A DNA stretch of 64,000 nucleotides from an uncultured Flavonifractor sp. (GCF_944385615.1 NZ_CALWXV010000004.1:27804-91803); one strand, 5' to 3'. Positions 6,837 through 16,546 are shown, counted from the first letter of the stretch. The notes: a model not told the origin generated them from the sequence alone. Program-made: numbers and translations.

Positions 6837-9041
6837 TTACTGGGCATAGGTGTACAGGTTGGACACATCCAGGATGATGCTGATGTTGCCGTCGCCCAGA
6901 ATGGTACAGCCGGCGATCCCGCTGGCCTTGATGTTGAAGCGGTTCAGATAGGAGGGCAGGGGCTTTACCACCACCTGCTGCTCGCCCAGCAGCTCATCCA
7001 CAAACAGGCAATAGGAATTCTCGCCCGAGTCCAGCCAGATGAGGATGCCGTCTTCGATGTTGGTGACGCCGCCTTCCATCTGGTACAGATCCCGCATACG
7101 GATGACCGGATAGAAGCTGCCCATGCACTTGAACATTTCCCCGCCGGTGGCGTCCCGGATCAGGTCGTTGTCGGAGATCTTGAAGGACTGGCGGATATTA
7201 TGGATGGGGATGGTGAAAATAGAGCCGCCCACCGACACCTCCATGCCGTCCATGATGGCCATGGTCAGGGGGATCTTCAGGGTGGTGGTCATGCCCACGC
7301 CGGGCTCGCTGGCGATGGAGACGGTACCGCCCACCTCTTCCACATTTTTCTTTACCACGTCCATGCCCACGCCGCGGCCGGAGAACTCGGTGACCTCGGC
7401 GTTGGTGGAGAAGCCGGGGGCCATGAGGAAGTTGAGGATATCCTTGTGGGAGTACTCCACGTCGGGCTGGGCCAGACCGTTGCGGATGGCCTTGTTGAGG
7501 ACCGCGTCATAGTTGACGCCCTGGCCGTCGTCCTTGATCTCGATGATGACCTCGCTGCCGGTGTGGCGGGCCGAGAGGATGATCTCGGCCACCGGGTTCT
7601 TGCCGGCGTTGATGCGGTCCTGCACGTTCTCCTCAACACCGTGGTCCATGGAGTTGCGGACGATGTGCATGATGGGGTCGCCGATGCTGTCCACGATGGT
7701 CTTATCCACCTCGGTGTCCTCGCCCACCAGAGTGAGCCGGGCCTGCTTGCCCAGCTTCTTGCACATATCCCGCACGATACGGTTCATCTTCTGGAAGGTA
7801 CCGGACACGGGGACCATGCGCAGAGACATGGAGACGTCCTGCAGCTCGTCGGTGAGCTTGCGCAGCTGCCGGGCGGACTTGGTGAAGGCGTCCAGCTTCA
7901 GACCCTTCAGGTCGGGAGAGGCGGTGACCATGGATTCGGTGATGACGATCTCGCCCACCACCGCGGCCAGCTGGTCCAGCTTGTTCAGGTTGACGCTGAT
8001 GAGGCTCTCCTTGTGATGGGGGCCGCCCTCGCTCTTCTGGGAGACGGGGGTCGCCTGGGTCTGCTTGGCGGGGGCGCTCTTGGCGGGCTGAGCGGGCTCC
8101 TGAGCCGCCGGAGCGGCGGGGCGCTCGGGGACAGGAGTGGGGGCGGGAGCCGGAGCCGGCGCAGGCGCCGGGGCTTCCTGAGCCACCGGGGCGGCGGGCT
8201 GCTGGGGCACAGGGGTGGGAGCGGGAGCCGCAGCGGGCGCCGGGGCTGCAGGTGCGGCCGGCGCGGCCGCAGAGGCGGAATGATCCACTGCTTGATAGGA
8301 GCGGACCGAGCCGGTGGCGGTCACGGAGTGGATAGCGTTGTCCCGGTCAGCCTGGTTGCGGAAGAAGAGGGTAAAGCCGGACTCCACGATCTGGTCGGCG
8401 GTAGAGGGATCGGAATCCACGCCCTCGGGCTCATAGATAAAGTCGTTTTCAGAACAGACTTCCCGCACCGAGGAGGCCAGCATATAGGCCCGCAGGTTTT
8501 CCATGCCGCAGCCCTCGTCAAAAAAGACCTGCAAGCCATAGGGGAATTCCGACTGGCCGGAACCGGCAGAGGAGGCGGCCTCTCCCTGAGCGGTGGCCTC
8601 CTCCGGCGGCTGCTGACCGCCGGAGCGAATTTGCTCGATCAGTCTATTAACTTTTTGCAGCAGGGTGTCGATATTTTCAGTAAGGGGCTGCTCGTTTTCG
8701 ATGTGCTCCAGCTCCTGACGGAAAAAGTCAATGGTTTGAAACAGTAAGTCAAACAGCTCAGGACGCAGCCCCTCCGGGACGATATCCATGGTTTTATCCC
8801 GGATGATGGCAAACAGGTCCTCCGCCCGGTGGGCGATGGTCATCAGGGAGTTATACTCCATCATGGCCGAGGAGCCCTTGACTGTGTGCATGATTCGGAA
8901 GATGGTGTTGATGTCCTCCTGAGAGAAACTATCCTGCTGTTCGGCGGCCAGTACGATGCTGTCCAATTGTTCCAGCAGAGTGTTGGTTTCATATAAAAAG
9001 GCATCTAAAATGCTATCGCTGCCGGCGCTCATAAGCGGCAC
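6837..9041 (-). CDS. cheA: Chemotaxis histidine kinase
   Basis: 734 residues with full CheA architecture. The P1 phosphotransfer domain carries H52 in RIMHTVKGSSAMM. A P2-like ferredoxin-fold region spans about 165-250. A long Ala/Pro-rich linker (about 257-335) follows, then P3 dimerisation (about 345-405) and the P4 ATPase with N-box HIVRNSMDHGVE (459-470), G1 DDGQGV (504-509) and G2 GRGVGMDVV (555-563). A C-terminal P5 CheW-like domain starts near 600. It phosphorylates CheY, CheB and CheV in response to receptors. First gene of the minus-strand che operon, with a sigma-28-like site upstream. The Ala/Pro linker is longer than is usual between P2 and P3. Confidence 0.98.
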   Translation of the reverse strand: MPLMSAGSDSILDAFLYETNTLLEQLDSIVLAAEQQDSFSQEDINTIFRIMHTVKGSSAMMEYNSLMTIAHRAEDLFAIIRDKTMDIVPEGLRPELFDLLFQTIDFFRQELEHIENEQPLTENIDTLLQKVNRLIEQIRSGGQQPPEEATAQGEAASSAGSGQSEFPYGLQVFFDEGCGMENLRAYMLASSVREVCSENDFIYEPEGVDSDPSTADQIVESGFTLFFRNQADRDNAIHSVTATGSVRSYQAVDHSASAAAPAAPAAPAPAAAPAPTPVPQQPAAPVAQEAPAPAPAPAPAPTPVPERPAAPAAQEPAQPAKSAPAKQTQATPVSQKSEGGPHHKESLISVNLNKLDQLAAVVGEIVITESMVTASPDLKGLKLDAFTKSARQLRKLTDELQDVSMSLRMVPVSGTFQKMNRIVRDMCKKLGKQARLTLVGEDTEVDKTIVDSIGDPIMHIVRNSMDHGVEENVQDRINAGKNPVAEIILSARHTGSEVIIEIKDDGQGVNYDAVLNKAIRNGLAQPDVEYSHKDILNFLMAPGFSTNAEVTEFSGRGVGMDVVKKNVEEVGGTVSIASEPGVGMTTTLKIPLTMAIMDGMEVSVGGSIFTIPIHNIRQSFKISDNDLIRDATGGEMFKCMGSFYPVIRMRDLYQMEGGVTNIEDGILIWLDSGENSYCLFVDELLGEQQVVVKPLPSYLNRFNIKASGIAGCTILGDGNISIILDVSNLYTYAQ

Positions 9042-9072
9042 GCTCCTTCCTTGGCGTTGGACTTCTATTTTC

Positions 9073-9099
9073 TTATCGACTCAAATTTCCAGAAAATTA
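9073..9099 (-). promoter_or_regulatory. Candidate sigma-28 (SigD/FliA) promoter for cheA operon
   Basis: On the minus strand: TAAT (9099-9096), a 15-base spacer, then GTCGATAA (9080-9073). The Bacillus sigma-D consensus is TAAA-N15-GCCGATAA, so this differs at one base in each element. It lies about 30 bases before the cheA start, and fliA is encoded in the window. Confidence 0.5.
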
Positions 9100-9107
9100 A
9101 GAGCAAT

Positions 9108-9116
9108 TGTTAAAAT
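9108..9116 (+). promoter_or_regulatory. Candidate extended -10 promoter for the 9179 gene set
   Basis: TGTTAAAAT forms an extended -10 (TGn plus TAAAAT). No good -35 lies at 17-18 bases. It sits between divergent cheA and the FliK/YlqG-like gene. A GGGGCGC/GCGCCCC inverted repeat (9122-9128 and 9143-9149) follows in the leader. Confidence 0.3.
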
Positions 9117-9178
9117 ATCCAGGGGCGCGGGCCAGACTTTTTGCGCCCCCAGCTCATCAGCAAGAGGTGGAGCGTACT

Positions 9179-10618
9179 ATGGCAGACCTTTTGGGGGCGG
9201 CAAACCGTGTCCCCGGCTATGATAATGTGAACAATAACCGGGCCGCACAAACGGCAATTCGGCCCAATGACCCCCAGATCCAGAACATTCCAGACCCCAC
9301 GCGGGTGGGACGCCCGGATGCCAGGAGTGATCAGCAGGGGGCCAACGACGCGCTGCAGTCGGATGTGCTGCGCTATGATTCCAATTTGCAAACCTTCCTG
9401 GAGCAGCTGCGGCAGACGCCGGAGCTGGCCCAGCTGCTGGGCAAGACCATGGTGCTGCTGCGGAGCATGGCCACCACGCCGGGGCTTCAGGCGGGCATCG
9501 CCCAGGAGATGGCCCAGCTGATGCAGATGCTGCAGCTGGACGAGAAGGGCTTTCAGCAGATGTTCATGGAACAGGTACGGGGAGGCAACCGCTTCTCCGG
9601 GGCGCTGTTCTCCCTGCTGCGCCAGGCCTACCGGCAGCTGCCCAGCGAAAACGCCCGGCAGGCTATCCTGGAATTTGCCCGGCGGTACAGTGATTTTTCC
9701 TCCACCGGACATCTGGGAAAAAACCTGGTCAGCCTGCTCAAGCAGATGCCGGACTATATGCCCAGAAGCTGGCACGGCCAGCTGGAGGAGATGACCGCCC
9801 GGCTGGAAAACGGCCTTCAGGCCGGGGCCCGGGGAGAAAATGTGGCTCTGCTGCAAAAGGAGATCATCCCCTATCTGGGCAGCTATGTGGAGCGGGTCCA
9901 CGAGCGGGGCCCGCTGCGGGCGCTGCTCAATCTGCTGGTGCTCAACACCGCCCGCTATGAAAACGGGGCGGAGGGTCCGCTGCTGGGGGCCTTCCGGCAG
10001 ATGGGCGGCTACAGCGAGCTGCTCAGCGGTCTGAACAAGCTGGACGACGCGGCCATTCTAAAGCTGCTGCAGGAGAACGACTTTACCCGTTCGGCCGACA
10101 GTACCTTTGTCCAGACCTTGGCCCATACGGCGGCCAAGGCCCTGCGGGGGGAGTACGGCGCCGAGGTGCGGGAGTCCTTTGCCGAGATCGTCCGGGCTCT
10201 GCTCGTCCATGAGAGTGTGTATATGCCGCTCAACCACATGATATTCCCCCTGGAGTGGAACGGCAAGATGATGTACTCCGAGATGTGGGTGGACCCGGAC
10301 GCGGAGGAGGAGCAGAAGCAAAGAGACGGAGGAGCCGGGGACAAGGTGCAGTTTCTGTTCAAGCTGGATCTGGAGTCCCTGGGCTTTCTGGAGATCACGC
10401 TGGCCGCCCGGCAGGACCAGGTGGACCTGCGCATCTACGGGCCGGATGCGGTCTCCGACCAGAGCAAGATCATTGCGGAGGATATGAAGGAGATTTTGGC
10501 CCGGCATCAGCTGTCGGGGAGCAATATCCAGGTCTCCAAGCTGGAAACGCCGCTGACATTGACCCAGGTGTTTCCAAATCTGTTTGAAGGGAAGCGGGGC
10601 GTGAATGTCAAAGTCTGA
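9179..10618 (+). CDS. FliK/YlqG-like flagellar protein (putative hook-length-control-type)
   Basis: 479 residues from the ATG at 9179, which has an AGAGGTGG ribosome site; a longer frame from 9107 lacks one. It is cytoplasmic-looking, with a polar N-terminus, a helical middle rich in Gln and Leu, and a C-terminal part (about 415-465: KLDLESLGFLEITLAARQDQ, then IYGPDAVSDQSKIIAEDM) with the beta-alpha pattern of FliK C-terminal domains. It is followed by an FlhB-C-like gene that it overlaps, the same order as Bacillus ylqG-ylqH. FliK and FlhB act together in the export substrate switch, so a role in type III export is plausible. A canonical fliK exists at 27468, so this would be a second, diverged relative. 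The function is inferred from fold impression and context. Confidence 0.55.
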   Translation: MADLLGAANRVPGYDNVNNNRAAQTAIRPNDPQIQNIPDPTRVGRPDARSDQQGANDALQSDVLRYDSNLQTFLEQLRQTPELAQLLGKTMVLLRSMATTPGLQAGIAQEMAQLMQMLQLDEKGFQQMFMEQVRGGNRFSGALFSLLRQAYRQLPSENARQAILEFARRYSDFSSTGHLGKNLVSLLKQMPDYMPRSWHGQLEEMTARLENGLQAGARGENVALLQKEIIPYLGSYVERVHERGPLRALLNLLVLNTARYENGAEGPLLGAFRQMGGYSELLSGLNKLDDAAILKLLQENDFTRSADSTFVQTLAHTAAKALRGEYGAEVRESFAEIVRALLVHESVYMPLNHMIFPLEWNGKMMYSEMWVDPDAEEEQKQRDGGAGDKVQFLFKLDLESLGFLEITLAARQDQVDLRIYGPDAVSDQSKIIAEDMKEILARHQLSGSNIQVSKLETPLTLTQVFPNLFEGKRGVNVKV

Positions 10619-10949
10619 AGCATCGTCGGCCAAGCCGGCCAAGCGGGCGGCGGCCCTGCAATACCGTCCGGGAGACGGCGCGCCGGTGATCGTGGCCTCC
10701 GGCATGGGCCACCTGGCGGAAAAAATTGTGGAGGTGGCGGGAGACAACGGCGTGCCGGTGTACGAGGATACCTCCCTGGCCACCGTGCTGACCCAGATGG
10801 AGCTGGGCCGGGAGATCCCGGAGGAGCTCTATCAGGCGGTAGTGGATATTTATGTGTACTTTTTGAATTTTGATCCTAAGGACCCGGAAAAATTCCGGCG
10901 GGAGCGGAAGGCCCTGCTGGAGCAGAATGGGAAGGAACAAGAGACATGA
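10605..10949 (+). CDS. FlhB C-terminal-domain-like protein (FhlB/FlhX/YlqH type)
   Basis: 114 residues matching only the cytoplasmic domain of FlhB/EscU export-switch proteins: ALQYRPGDGAPVIVASGMG, then GVPVYEDTSLATVLTQMELG, then IPEELYQAVVDIYVYFLN. The membrane part and the self-cleaving NPTH loop of FlhB are absent; the alignment starts just after where NPTH would be. It corresponds to B. subtilis YlqH and to FlhX/FhlB proteins. The start overlaps the previous gene by 14 bases and its stop overlaps the next start (ATGA), so the three are co-translated. It may substitute for or modulate the FlhB C-terminal fragment at the export gate (inference). Confidence 0.85.
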   Translation: MSKSEASSAKPAKRAAALQYRPGDGAPVIVASGMGHLAEKIVEVAGDNGVPVYEDTSLATVLTQMELGREIPEELYQAVVDIYVYFLNFDPKDPEKFRRERKALLEQNGKEQET

Positions 10950-11521
10950 CTTACAAATACTTGATTTTGGACAGCCGGGGAGACGCCGTGGCCCACGGCA
11001 CCTCGAAGTATGCCCCGCAGCAGGCGGAATGGCGAATGACCATTGACGACGGTGATCTGGAGGAGATCGCCAAGCACACCAACCTGGAGCTGGTGGGCAA
11101 TTCCGACGCCGTGCCCGCTCTGGAGGTACGGATCGTCCGCCGGGAGGGCAAGACCATCGTGGTGGAGCCCATCCGTCCGCTGGAGCAGTCCCTGCGGCGG
11201 AACCTGCGGATCCCGGTCCGCTTTGACAGCTTTATCTACCCCAAGTCCGGCAAATGGAAGGGACGGGCTGCCATCGTCAGCCGGGACCTGAGCTGCGGCG
11301 GACTGGGCTTTTACTGTACCAGGCCCCTGGAGGAGCGGGAGCTGGTACAGGTGGTCATTCCGGTCACCAACCAGCCGCTGCTGCTGGACATGGAGATCCT
11401 GCACTGGCGGGCCGGGGTGGAGGGCGCTCCATTGTACTCCGCCCGGTTCCCCTCCCTGCTGCGGGAGGAGGAGAACATGGTGCGGGAGGCGGTGTTCAGC
11501 CTGCAGCTGCAGGGCACCTGA
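10946..11521 (+). CDS. PilZ-domain protein, probable c-di-GMP receptor
   Basis: 191 residues. The N-terminal region (about 1-75) resembles a YcgR/YpfB-type beta domain in pattern only. The PilZ domain spans about 82-185 with both c-di-GMP contact motifs: RRNLR (R84-R85 to R88) and DLSCGG (D114, S116, G118). PilZ proteins of this kind often slow or disengage the flagellar motor or control secretion when c-di-GMP is high. The ATGA overlap with the FlhB-C-like gene puts it in the same transcript as two export-related genes, so it could link the messenger to the export switch or surface proteins. Target unknown. Confidence 0.9.
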   Translation: MTYKYLILDSRGDAVAHGTSKYAPQQAEWRMTIDDGDLEEIAKHTNLELVGNSDAVPALEVRIVRREGKTIVVEPIRPLEQSLRRNLRIPVRFDSFIYPKSGKWKGRAAIVSRDLSCGGLGFYCTRPLEERELVQVVIPVTNQPLLLDMEILHWRAGVEGAPLYSARFPSLLREEENMVREAVFSLQLQGT

Positions 11522-11569
11522 CCGGAACAAGGAACCACCGGACGCGAAATCTGTATTGGAAAGGACGAG

Positions 11570-14500
11570 ATGGGCATGACAGGCTGGAGAAACTGGTTCA
11601 AACGTCTGGCAGGCGGCGGAGCGGCCGCACTGCTGGCCGTACTTCTGGCTGCCGTGATAATGGTACCGGAGGCAAAAGCCGTCACCGATATGCAGGCCGC
11701 CCTGAATCAAGTGGTGGACTGGGGGGTCATGCGGGGCGATATCGCAGGCAATCTGAACGAGAACAACGATATCACCCGCGCGGAGTTTGCCACCATGATC
11801 AACCGGGCTTTTGGCTATGCCCGCACAGGGGAAATCCCCTTTACGGACGTGGAGAACACCGACTGGTATGCCGACGACGTGAGCATCGCCTACCAGATCG
11901 GCTACATGGAGGGTACCTCTGCCTCCCTGTTTTCCCCCATGGCCAGCATCACCCGAGAGGAAGCGGCGGTCATTCTGGCCCGGGTGCTGGCCATGCAGCC
12001 GGAGGTGGGTGAGAACACCCAGTTCAGCGACAGCCGGAGCATGGGCAACTGGAGCCGTGGCTACATCACCGCTATCGCCGACGCCGGGGTGATGAACGGC
12101 TACCCTGACGGCCGGTTCGGACCTCAGGACAATCTGACCCGGGGCCAGGCGGCGCTGCTGCTGACCAACGCTCTGGGTACGCCGCTGCTGGAGGCCGGCG
12201 ACTACAGCCTGGGCAGCGTGTGGGGCAATGTGACCATTACCGCCTCCGGCACCACCCTGCGGGACACGGTGGTGGGCGGCAATCTGTACATCACCGCCGG
12301 CGTGGACCTGGGCCATGTGACCCTGGAAAATGTGACTGTGCTGGGGGAGATCATCATCTGCGGCGGCGGCGCCAGTGAGGGCGGCGAGGACAGTATCGTC
12401 CTGCGCAACGTCAGCGCGCCCAAGATGATCGTGGACAATATCGGCAATCAGCCCCTGTCCGTGAAGACCGAGGGCGACGGCGTCATTGATGAGGCCTTTA
12501 TCCGTACCGACGCCTATGTGGAGGACAACACCGCCGACGGCTACGGCATCAGCAAGATCACCATGGATGGGGAAGAGGGCATGTCTCTCACCTTGGCGGG
12601 CAACATCAAAGAAGTGCTCAACACGGTTCCCAACAGCAGCCTCTCCCTGGCCAGCGGACAGGCCCACACCATTACGGTGGATGAGTCCGCTGTAGACTCC
12701 ACCCTGCACATCGCCGGGGGCAGCCGGGTGGAGAATGTGAACCTGGATACCGGCGTGGAGGTCAGCGGCACCGGCGACATCGACAAGCTGACCGTCAACG
12801 CCAACGGCAGCACGGTACCCATGCTGCCCGATCAGATCACCATCCGCCCGGGCATTACCGCCAACATCAACGGCGAGGAGATGGACAGCGCGGCGGCGGC
12901 GGAGTCCTCGGCGGACCCCCGGCTGTACGCGGGCTATCCCAAGATCAAGGACCTGGCGCCCACCACCGCCACAGCGGTGTTCAGCGCCAATAAAAAGGGC
13001 ACGGTGTACTGGGCCCTGACAGCGGTGACCGACGGCTCGGTAAGCGTGGATGAACTGATCAACCCCTCGGCCTACCAGCCCAAGGTGGTTCTGAGCGGCA
13101 CCGTGGCTCTGACCGGCTCCGGTCAGGAGGGGACAGCGGCCCTGAGCAAGCTGACCTCCGACGGATCTTACTACCTGTCCACGGTGTTTGTGGACGCCCG
13201 CGGGGAGCGCAGCCCCCTGAAGGTCATTTCCTTCACCACCCCCGACGACAGCAAGCCGGACTTTGCCAAGGGCTATCCCTACATGTCCAAGATCACCAAC
13301 ATTTCGGCGCAGGTCACCGTGATGCCCACCAAGACCTGCCGGCTGTACTGGGCGGTCCTGCCCAAGGGCAGCACCGCGCCCACGGCCAACGACTTCAAGG
13401 CCAACGCTGTTACCGGCAACCTGGGCTTTGGCAGCATGGACGTGACAAAGAACACTGCTTACAGCTTTGATGTAAACAATGTGCCTTTGGCCGAGCTGGA
13501 GAGCTATGAGCTCTATCTGTGGCTCACCGACGTGGACAACGGACAAAGCTCGGCGGTGAAGAAACTGGACTTCACCACGGTGGATAAGACGCCGCCGGTC
13601 TTTAACACCAACCCCACGGTGAACAAGGTGGAGAAAAACTCGGTGGGTCTGTACGCCAACCTGAACGAGGACGGCACCCTCTACTGGGTGGTCGTGGCCC
13701 AGGGTGAGGAGTATCCCAAGCCTCTGGCCGGTCAGAGCGGCGCGGTGGACCTGTCCAGTGAGAACGCCAAGATCCAGGTCATGAACGGCATGAACGCCCT
13801 GAAGAGCGGCAAGACCAACATGACCGAGGGTAAGGATGTGTCCTTCAACGTCAGTGGTCTGGACCCGGAAAAGGCCTATGATCTGTACTATGTGGCCCAG
13901 GACAAGGCGGGGAACTTCTCGGCTACGGTGGGTAAGATCACCATCCATACGCTGGACCCCAATGCCCCCACGGTAACCCAGGAGTTTACCAAATATAATG
14001 GGGATGATGAGACGACGCCTTACCCGAATACGGACATTCGCTTGGTATTTAGTGAAGAGGTACAGACGGTAGACACCAATACCACTTTGGTTCAGCTATA
14101 CCAAAATGTGACACAGGCTGGCGGCAATGATGCTGCCGCAAGAGAAACGATGGCGAATTTCCTCCGCAACAGCATCAAGTTTTATGTGGATACCGGAAAC
14201 GGCAGACCGGAATTGGTACCGGAGGCAACTGCCACCACCAATAAATCCACGGATGAATGGATCATCGATTACCGCTATGCCGAAATCACTCTGGAAGACG
14301 GTAAAACCGTGGTTACATTCCCCACGAAAACGGTGGATACCTTCAGCGCGTTGAATCTGAAAAGCGGCGCTGAATATTACTTTGAGATTGAGGCAAACAC
14401 GATTGCAGATACCTCCGGGACCAAAAATGTCATGGGTAAAACCACGCTGGACCGGTTTAAGACGATTTTTGCTATCGTGAATCTGAGCAATCCCAATATT

Positions 14501-16528
14501 ACCAGCTTGGATCTTTCTGGTAAAACTGATGTTGAAAACCGTGTGGATGTCAGCTGGACGCTCACGCCTATGACCACGGAGAATACTGCCGATAGTATTG
14601 ACTGGGATATGATCATCTGGTCGGATACCAGCGTGGTATTTGAACTCTACGCCCGGAATACGGAAAGCGGCGCTCAGAGCGGATGGGAATACTTGGGTAC
14701 GCAGACGATTACGGTGCCGGACGGCTCGGAGCGGATCGGTATCAGTCTGACCCGGCATTTCCTGGACCAGACCAATGCGCCTGACTTCAATCAGCTCAAT
14801 ACGCTGAAGGAAAATGCCGAATATGAGTATGCCATTCATTTCACGCAGGTGGGCAGCTTGACTGACCCTGACACCTGGAGCCAGCGCATCAACATCGGGA
14901 TCAATATTCTGGCGGGCAGTACCAACAATCTGCAAACCTTGGCCAACAATCTGACGGTGGACAACTATAATAATATGGTGCCTTCCGCCCTTACCAATAT
15001 CGGCCAGCCGGATGACTTCAATCTGATCAAGCAGTTCAGCGATCAAACTCCGCCGAAGTTTGCCAACGGGCACCCCACCTTTGAGGCGGGCGCTTCTGTG
15101 GTGGATATGTTCTTAATGCTGGATCGTCCCGGCACGGTTTACTATGTGGTGGCGCCCATTCCCACGATACCCACATCGGGAACTGTGAAGGGTGAGGAAG
15201 GAACAAAGAATTTCTCGGACGAAAAAGCGGATTATGAGAGACTGGACGAAGCAGGCTTCTATATCAATAACGGCATGGAGTTTGTTTACAATCAGAAGAT
15301 TTCCACGCCGGCTCGTCTGGACATTGTGAACGCCAGTACCACCTATGGAGCCAATCCCCGTATCAAATATGGTTCCACGTCCCTTGGCCCTTCTGAGATT
15401 GAAGAGTTTGTGGAAGATCTTGAACCAAACACCAAGTATATCGTCTATTTTGTCATCCAGGGTATGTCCAACCAGACCTATTCTGAAGTGTATGCCTACC
15501 GGTTTGTGACCTCGGATGTGGATATTCCCTACATTACCTTGGAGGCCACCAACCCGGATGTGTCCTTTGAAACTTCGGAAAACGCCAAACTGGATTACGC
15601 CCTGTTTGCCCCCAATCAGCTGCCCTCTGTATTTACTAATGAGGAGTTGACAGGCGAGAACCTGGACAGCAGTTTTAACGGCGTTGGACCCAAGGATAAG
15701 GATGGCAATCCTATGAAAGTTTTGGACGCCATGCTTACCAGTTGGGATAAGGACACCGGAATGTCCTACTTTGATTACTATGCCAGCCAGCCTTTGAAGG
15801 ACAGGGTACAGGAGATCATTCAGCGCCGCAGCACCGGCGGCGGATCCCCTGTGGCCACCGGTAAGCTGGAGACAGTGAAGGAAGTTTCCCAGTCGGTTGA
15901 CTTTACAGATGCCATGCAGAGCGAAGAAAACGCCACCTACTTCTACTGTCTGGCTACGGCACAGAATGCCTTGGGCAGCGCGTACTCCTTTAAGGCAGTG
16001 GAAAATGTGCACATCCCCGACCGTGAGCCGCCTTATCTTGTGTATGTCGGAAGAACATTGAATATGGCTGAAAGTGACCCCCAAAATAATAAGTATACCG
16101 GGCAACTGACCCTCCAGTTCAATGAGCCGATTTATTACATGGATTATCTGCCCAACAGCACGAATGGCGACAAGGATACCTTGCGGCCGGTGTATCAGAT
16201 TCCCTACGGAAATGTAGCCAATACGGCTGACAGCACAGGACATATTTCCGTAATTGATGCGGCAGGTAAACCTACTGGATTTACGGTTTCTAGCTGGCTC
16301 AAAACGCCAACCCGTACGTTTACCATTGATTTTAAGGACATTGGGGATGGGGCGACCTTTACCTTGTCCAATATCGGTGTACTGAGTGACGCAGCCATGA
16401 ACGGTACCAAGCAGGCATTTACTCTCCAATTTAAGGTTGGAAGCGGCGGTATTGGTGACTGGCTGACGACCGCGGAATTTGTTGTTATCAGCGGCGATTA
16501 TCGTCCTGCTGCTGGAGCGGGAAATTAA
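11570..16528 (+). CDS. Large secreted S-layer-homology (SLH) protein with N-terminal SLH repeats
   Basis: 1652 residues; ATG 11576 is an alternative start, two codons later. A signal peptide (basic WRNWFKRL, hydrophobic core to about 34, AKA cleavage near 38) is followed by three SLH domains (about 39-83, 89-143, 150-203; each with DITRAEF-, SITREEA- or NLTRGQA-type motifs) that normally bind pyruvylated cell-wall polymer. A beta-helix-like stretch (about 215-265) and many Ig/fibronectin-like repeats follow, with recurring GTVYWA, CRLYWAV and GTLYWVV strands and TTPDD/TTVDKTPP linkers. An SbsA-type Ig domain is near the C-terminus (REPPYLVYVG). It is a surface layer or adhesin candidate. Base composition drops at about 13980 (residue about 803) to the end. 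It may be read through from the PilZ gene 49 bases upstream. Confidence 0.9.
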   Translation: MGMTGWRNWFKRLAGGGAAALLAVLLAAVIMVPEAKAVTDMQAALNQVVDWGVMRGDIAGNLNENNDITRAEFATMINRAFGYARTGEIPFTDVENTDWYADDVSIAYQIGYMEGTSASLFSPMASITREEAAVILARVLAMQPEVGENTQFSDSRSMGNWSRGYITAIADAGVMNGYPDGRFGPQDNLTRGQAALLLTNALGTPLLEAGDYSLGSVWGNVTITASGTTLRDTVVGGNLYITAGVDLGHVTLENVTVLGEIIICGGGASEGGEDSIVLRNVSAPKMIVDNIGNQPLSVKTEGDGVIDEAFIRTDAYVEDNTADGYGISKITMDGEEGMSLTLAGNIKEVLNTVPNSSLSLASGQAHTITVDESAVDSTLHIAGGSRVENVNLDTGVEVSGTGDIDKLTVNANGSTVPMLPDQITIRPGITANINGEEMDSAAAAESSADPRLYAGYPKIKDLAPTTATAVFSANKKGTVYWALTAVTDGSVSVDELINPSAYQPKVVLSGTVALTGSGQEGTAALSKLTSDGSYYLSTVFVDARGERSPLKVISFTTPDDSKPDFAKGYPYMSKITNISAQVTVMPTKTCRLYWAVLPKGSTAPTANDFKANAVTGNLGFGSMDVTKNTAYSFDVNNVPLAELESYELYLWLTDVDNGQSSAVKKLDFTTVDKTPPVFNTNPTVNKVEKNSVGLYANLNEDGTLYWVVVAQGEEYPKPLAGQSGAVDLSSENAKIQVMNGMNALKSGKTNMTEGKDVSFNVSGLDPEKAYDLYYVAQDKAGNFSATVGKITIHTLDPNAPTVTQEFTKYNGDDETTPYPNTDIRLVFSEEVQTVDTNTTLVQLYQNVTQAGGNDAAARETMANFLRNSIKFYVDTGNGRPELVPEATATTNKSTDEWIIDYRYAEITLEDGKTVVTFPTKTVDTFSALNLKSGAEYYFEIEANTIADTSGTKNVMGKTTLDRFKTIFAIVNLSNPNITSLDLSGKTDVENRVDVSWTLTPMTTENTADSIDWDMIIWSDTSVVFELYARNTESGAQSGWEYLGTQTITVPDGSERIGISLTRHFLDQTNAPDFNQLNTLKENAEYEYAIHFTQVGSLTDPDTWSQRINIGINILAGSTNNLQTLANNLTVDNYNNMVPSALTNIGQPDDFNLIKQFSDQTPPKFANGHPTFEAGASVVDMFLMLDRPGTVYYVVAPIPTIPTSGTVKGEEGTKNFSDEKADYERLDEAGFYINNGMEFVYNQKISTPARLDIVNASTTYGANPRIKYGSTSLGPSEIEEFVEDLEPNTKYIVYFVIQGMSNQTYSEVYAYRFVTSDVDIPYITLEATNPDVSFETSENAKLDYALFAPNQLPSVFTNEELTGENLDSSFNGVGPKDKDGNPMKVLDAMLTSWDKDTGMSYFDYYASQPLKDRVQEIIQRRSTGGGSPVATGKLETVKEVSQSVDFTDAMQSEENATYFYCLATAQNALGSAYSFKAVENVHIPDREPPYLVYVGRTLNMAESDPQNNKYTGQLTLQFNEPIYYMDYLPNSTNGDKDTLRPVYQIPYGNVANTADSTGHISVIDAAGKPTGFTVSSWLKTPTRTFTIDFKDIGDGATFTLSNIGVLSDAAMNGTKQAFTLQFKVGSGGIGDWLTTAEFVVISGDYRPAAGAGN

Positions 16529-16546
16529 ATCTCATATGGATCGAAA

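Noticed and set aside
6657-8747. Plus-strand open frame of 696 codons opposite cheA
   Set aside because: Antisense of cheA; composition (His/Gly/Asp-rich, repetitive) is an artefact of complementing Ala/Pro codons.
9107-9178. Longer N-terminus for the FliK/YlqG-like protein
   Set aside because: It would start inside the promoter region; AGAGGTGG directly precedes the ATG at 9179.
10850-13948. Minus-strand open frame of 1032 codons opposite the PilZ and SLH genes
   Set aside because: It lies antisense to well-supported genes with signal peptide and SLH domains; its His/Gly/Gln-rich translation is typical of the complement of GC-rich coding sequence and has no family pattern.
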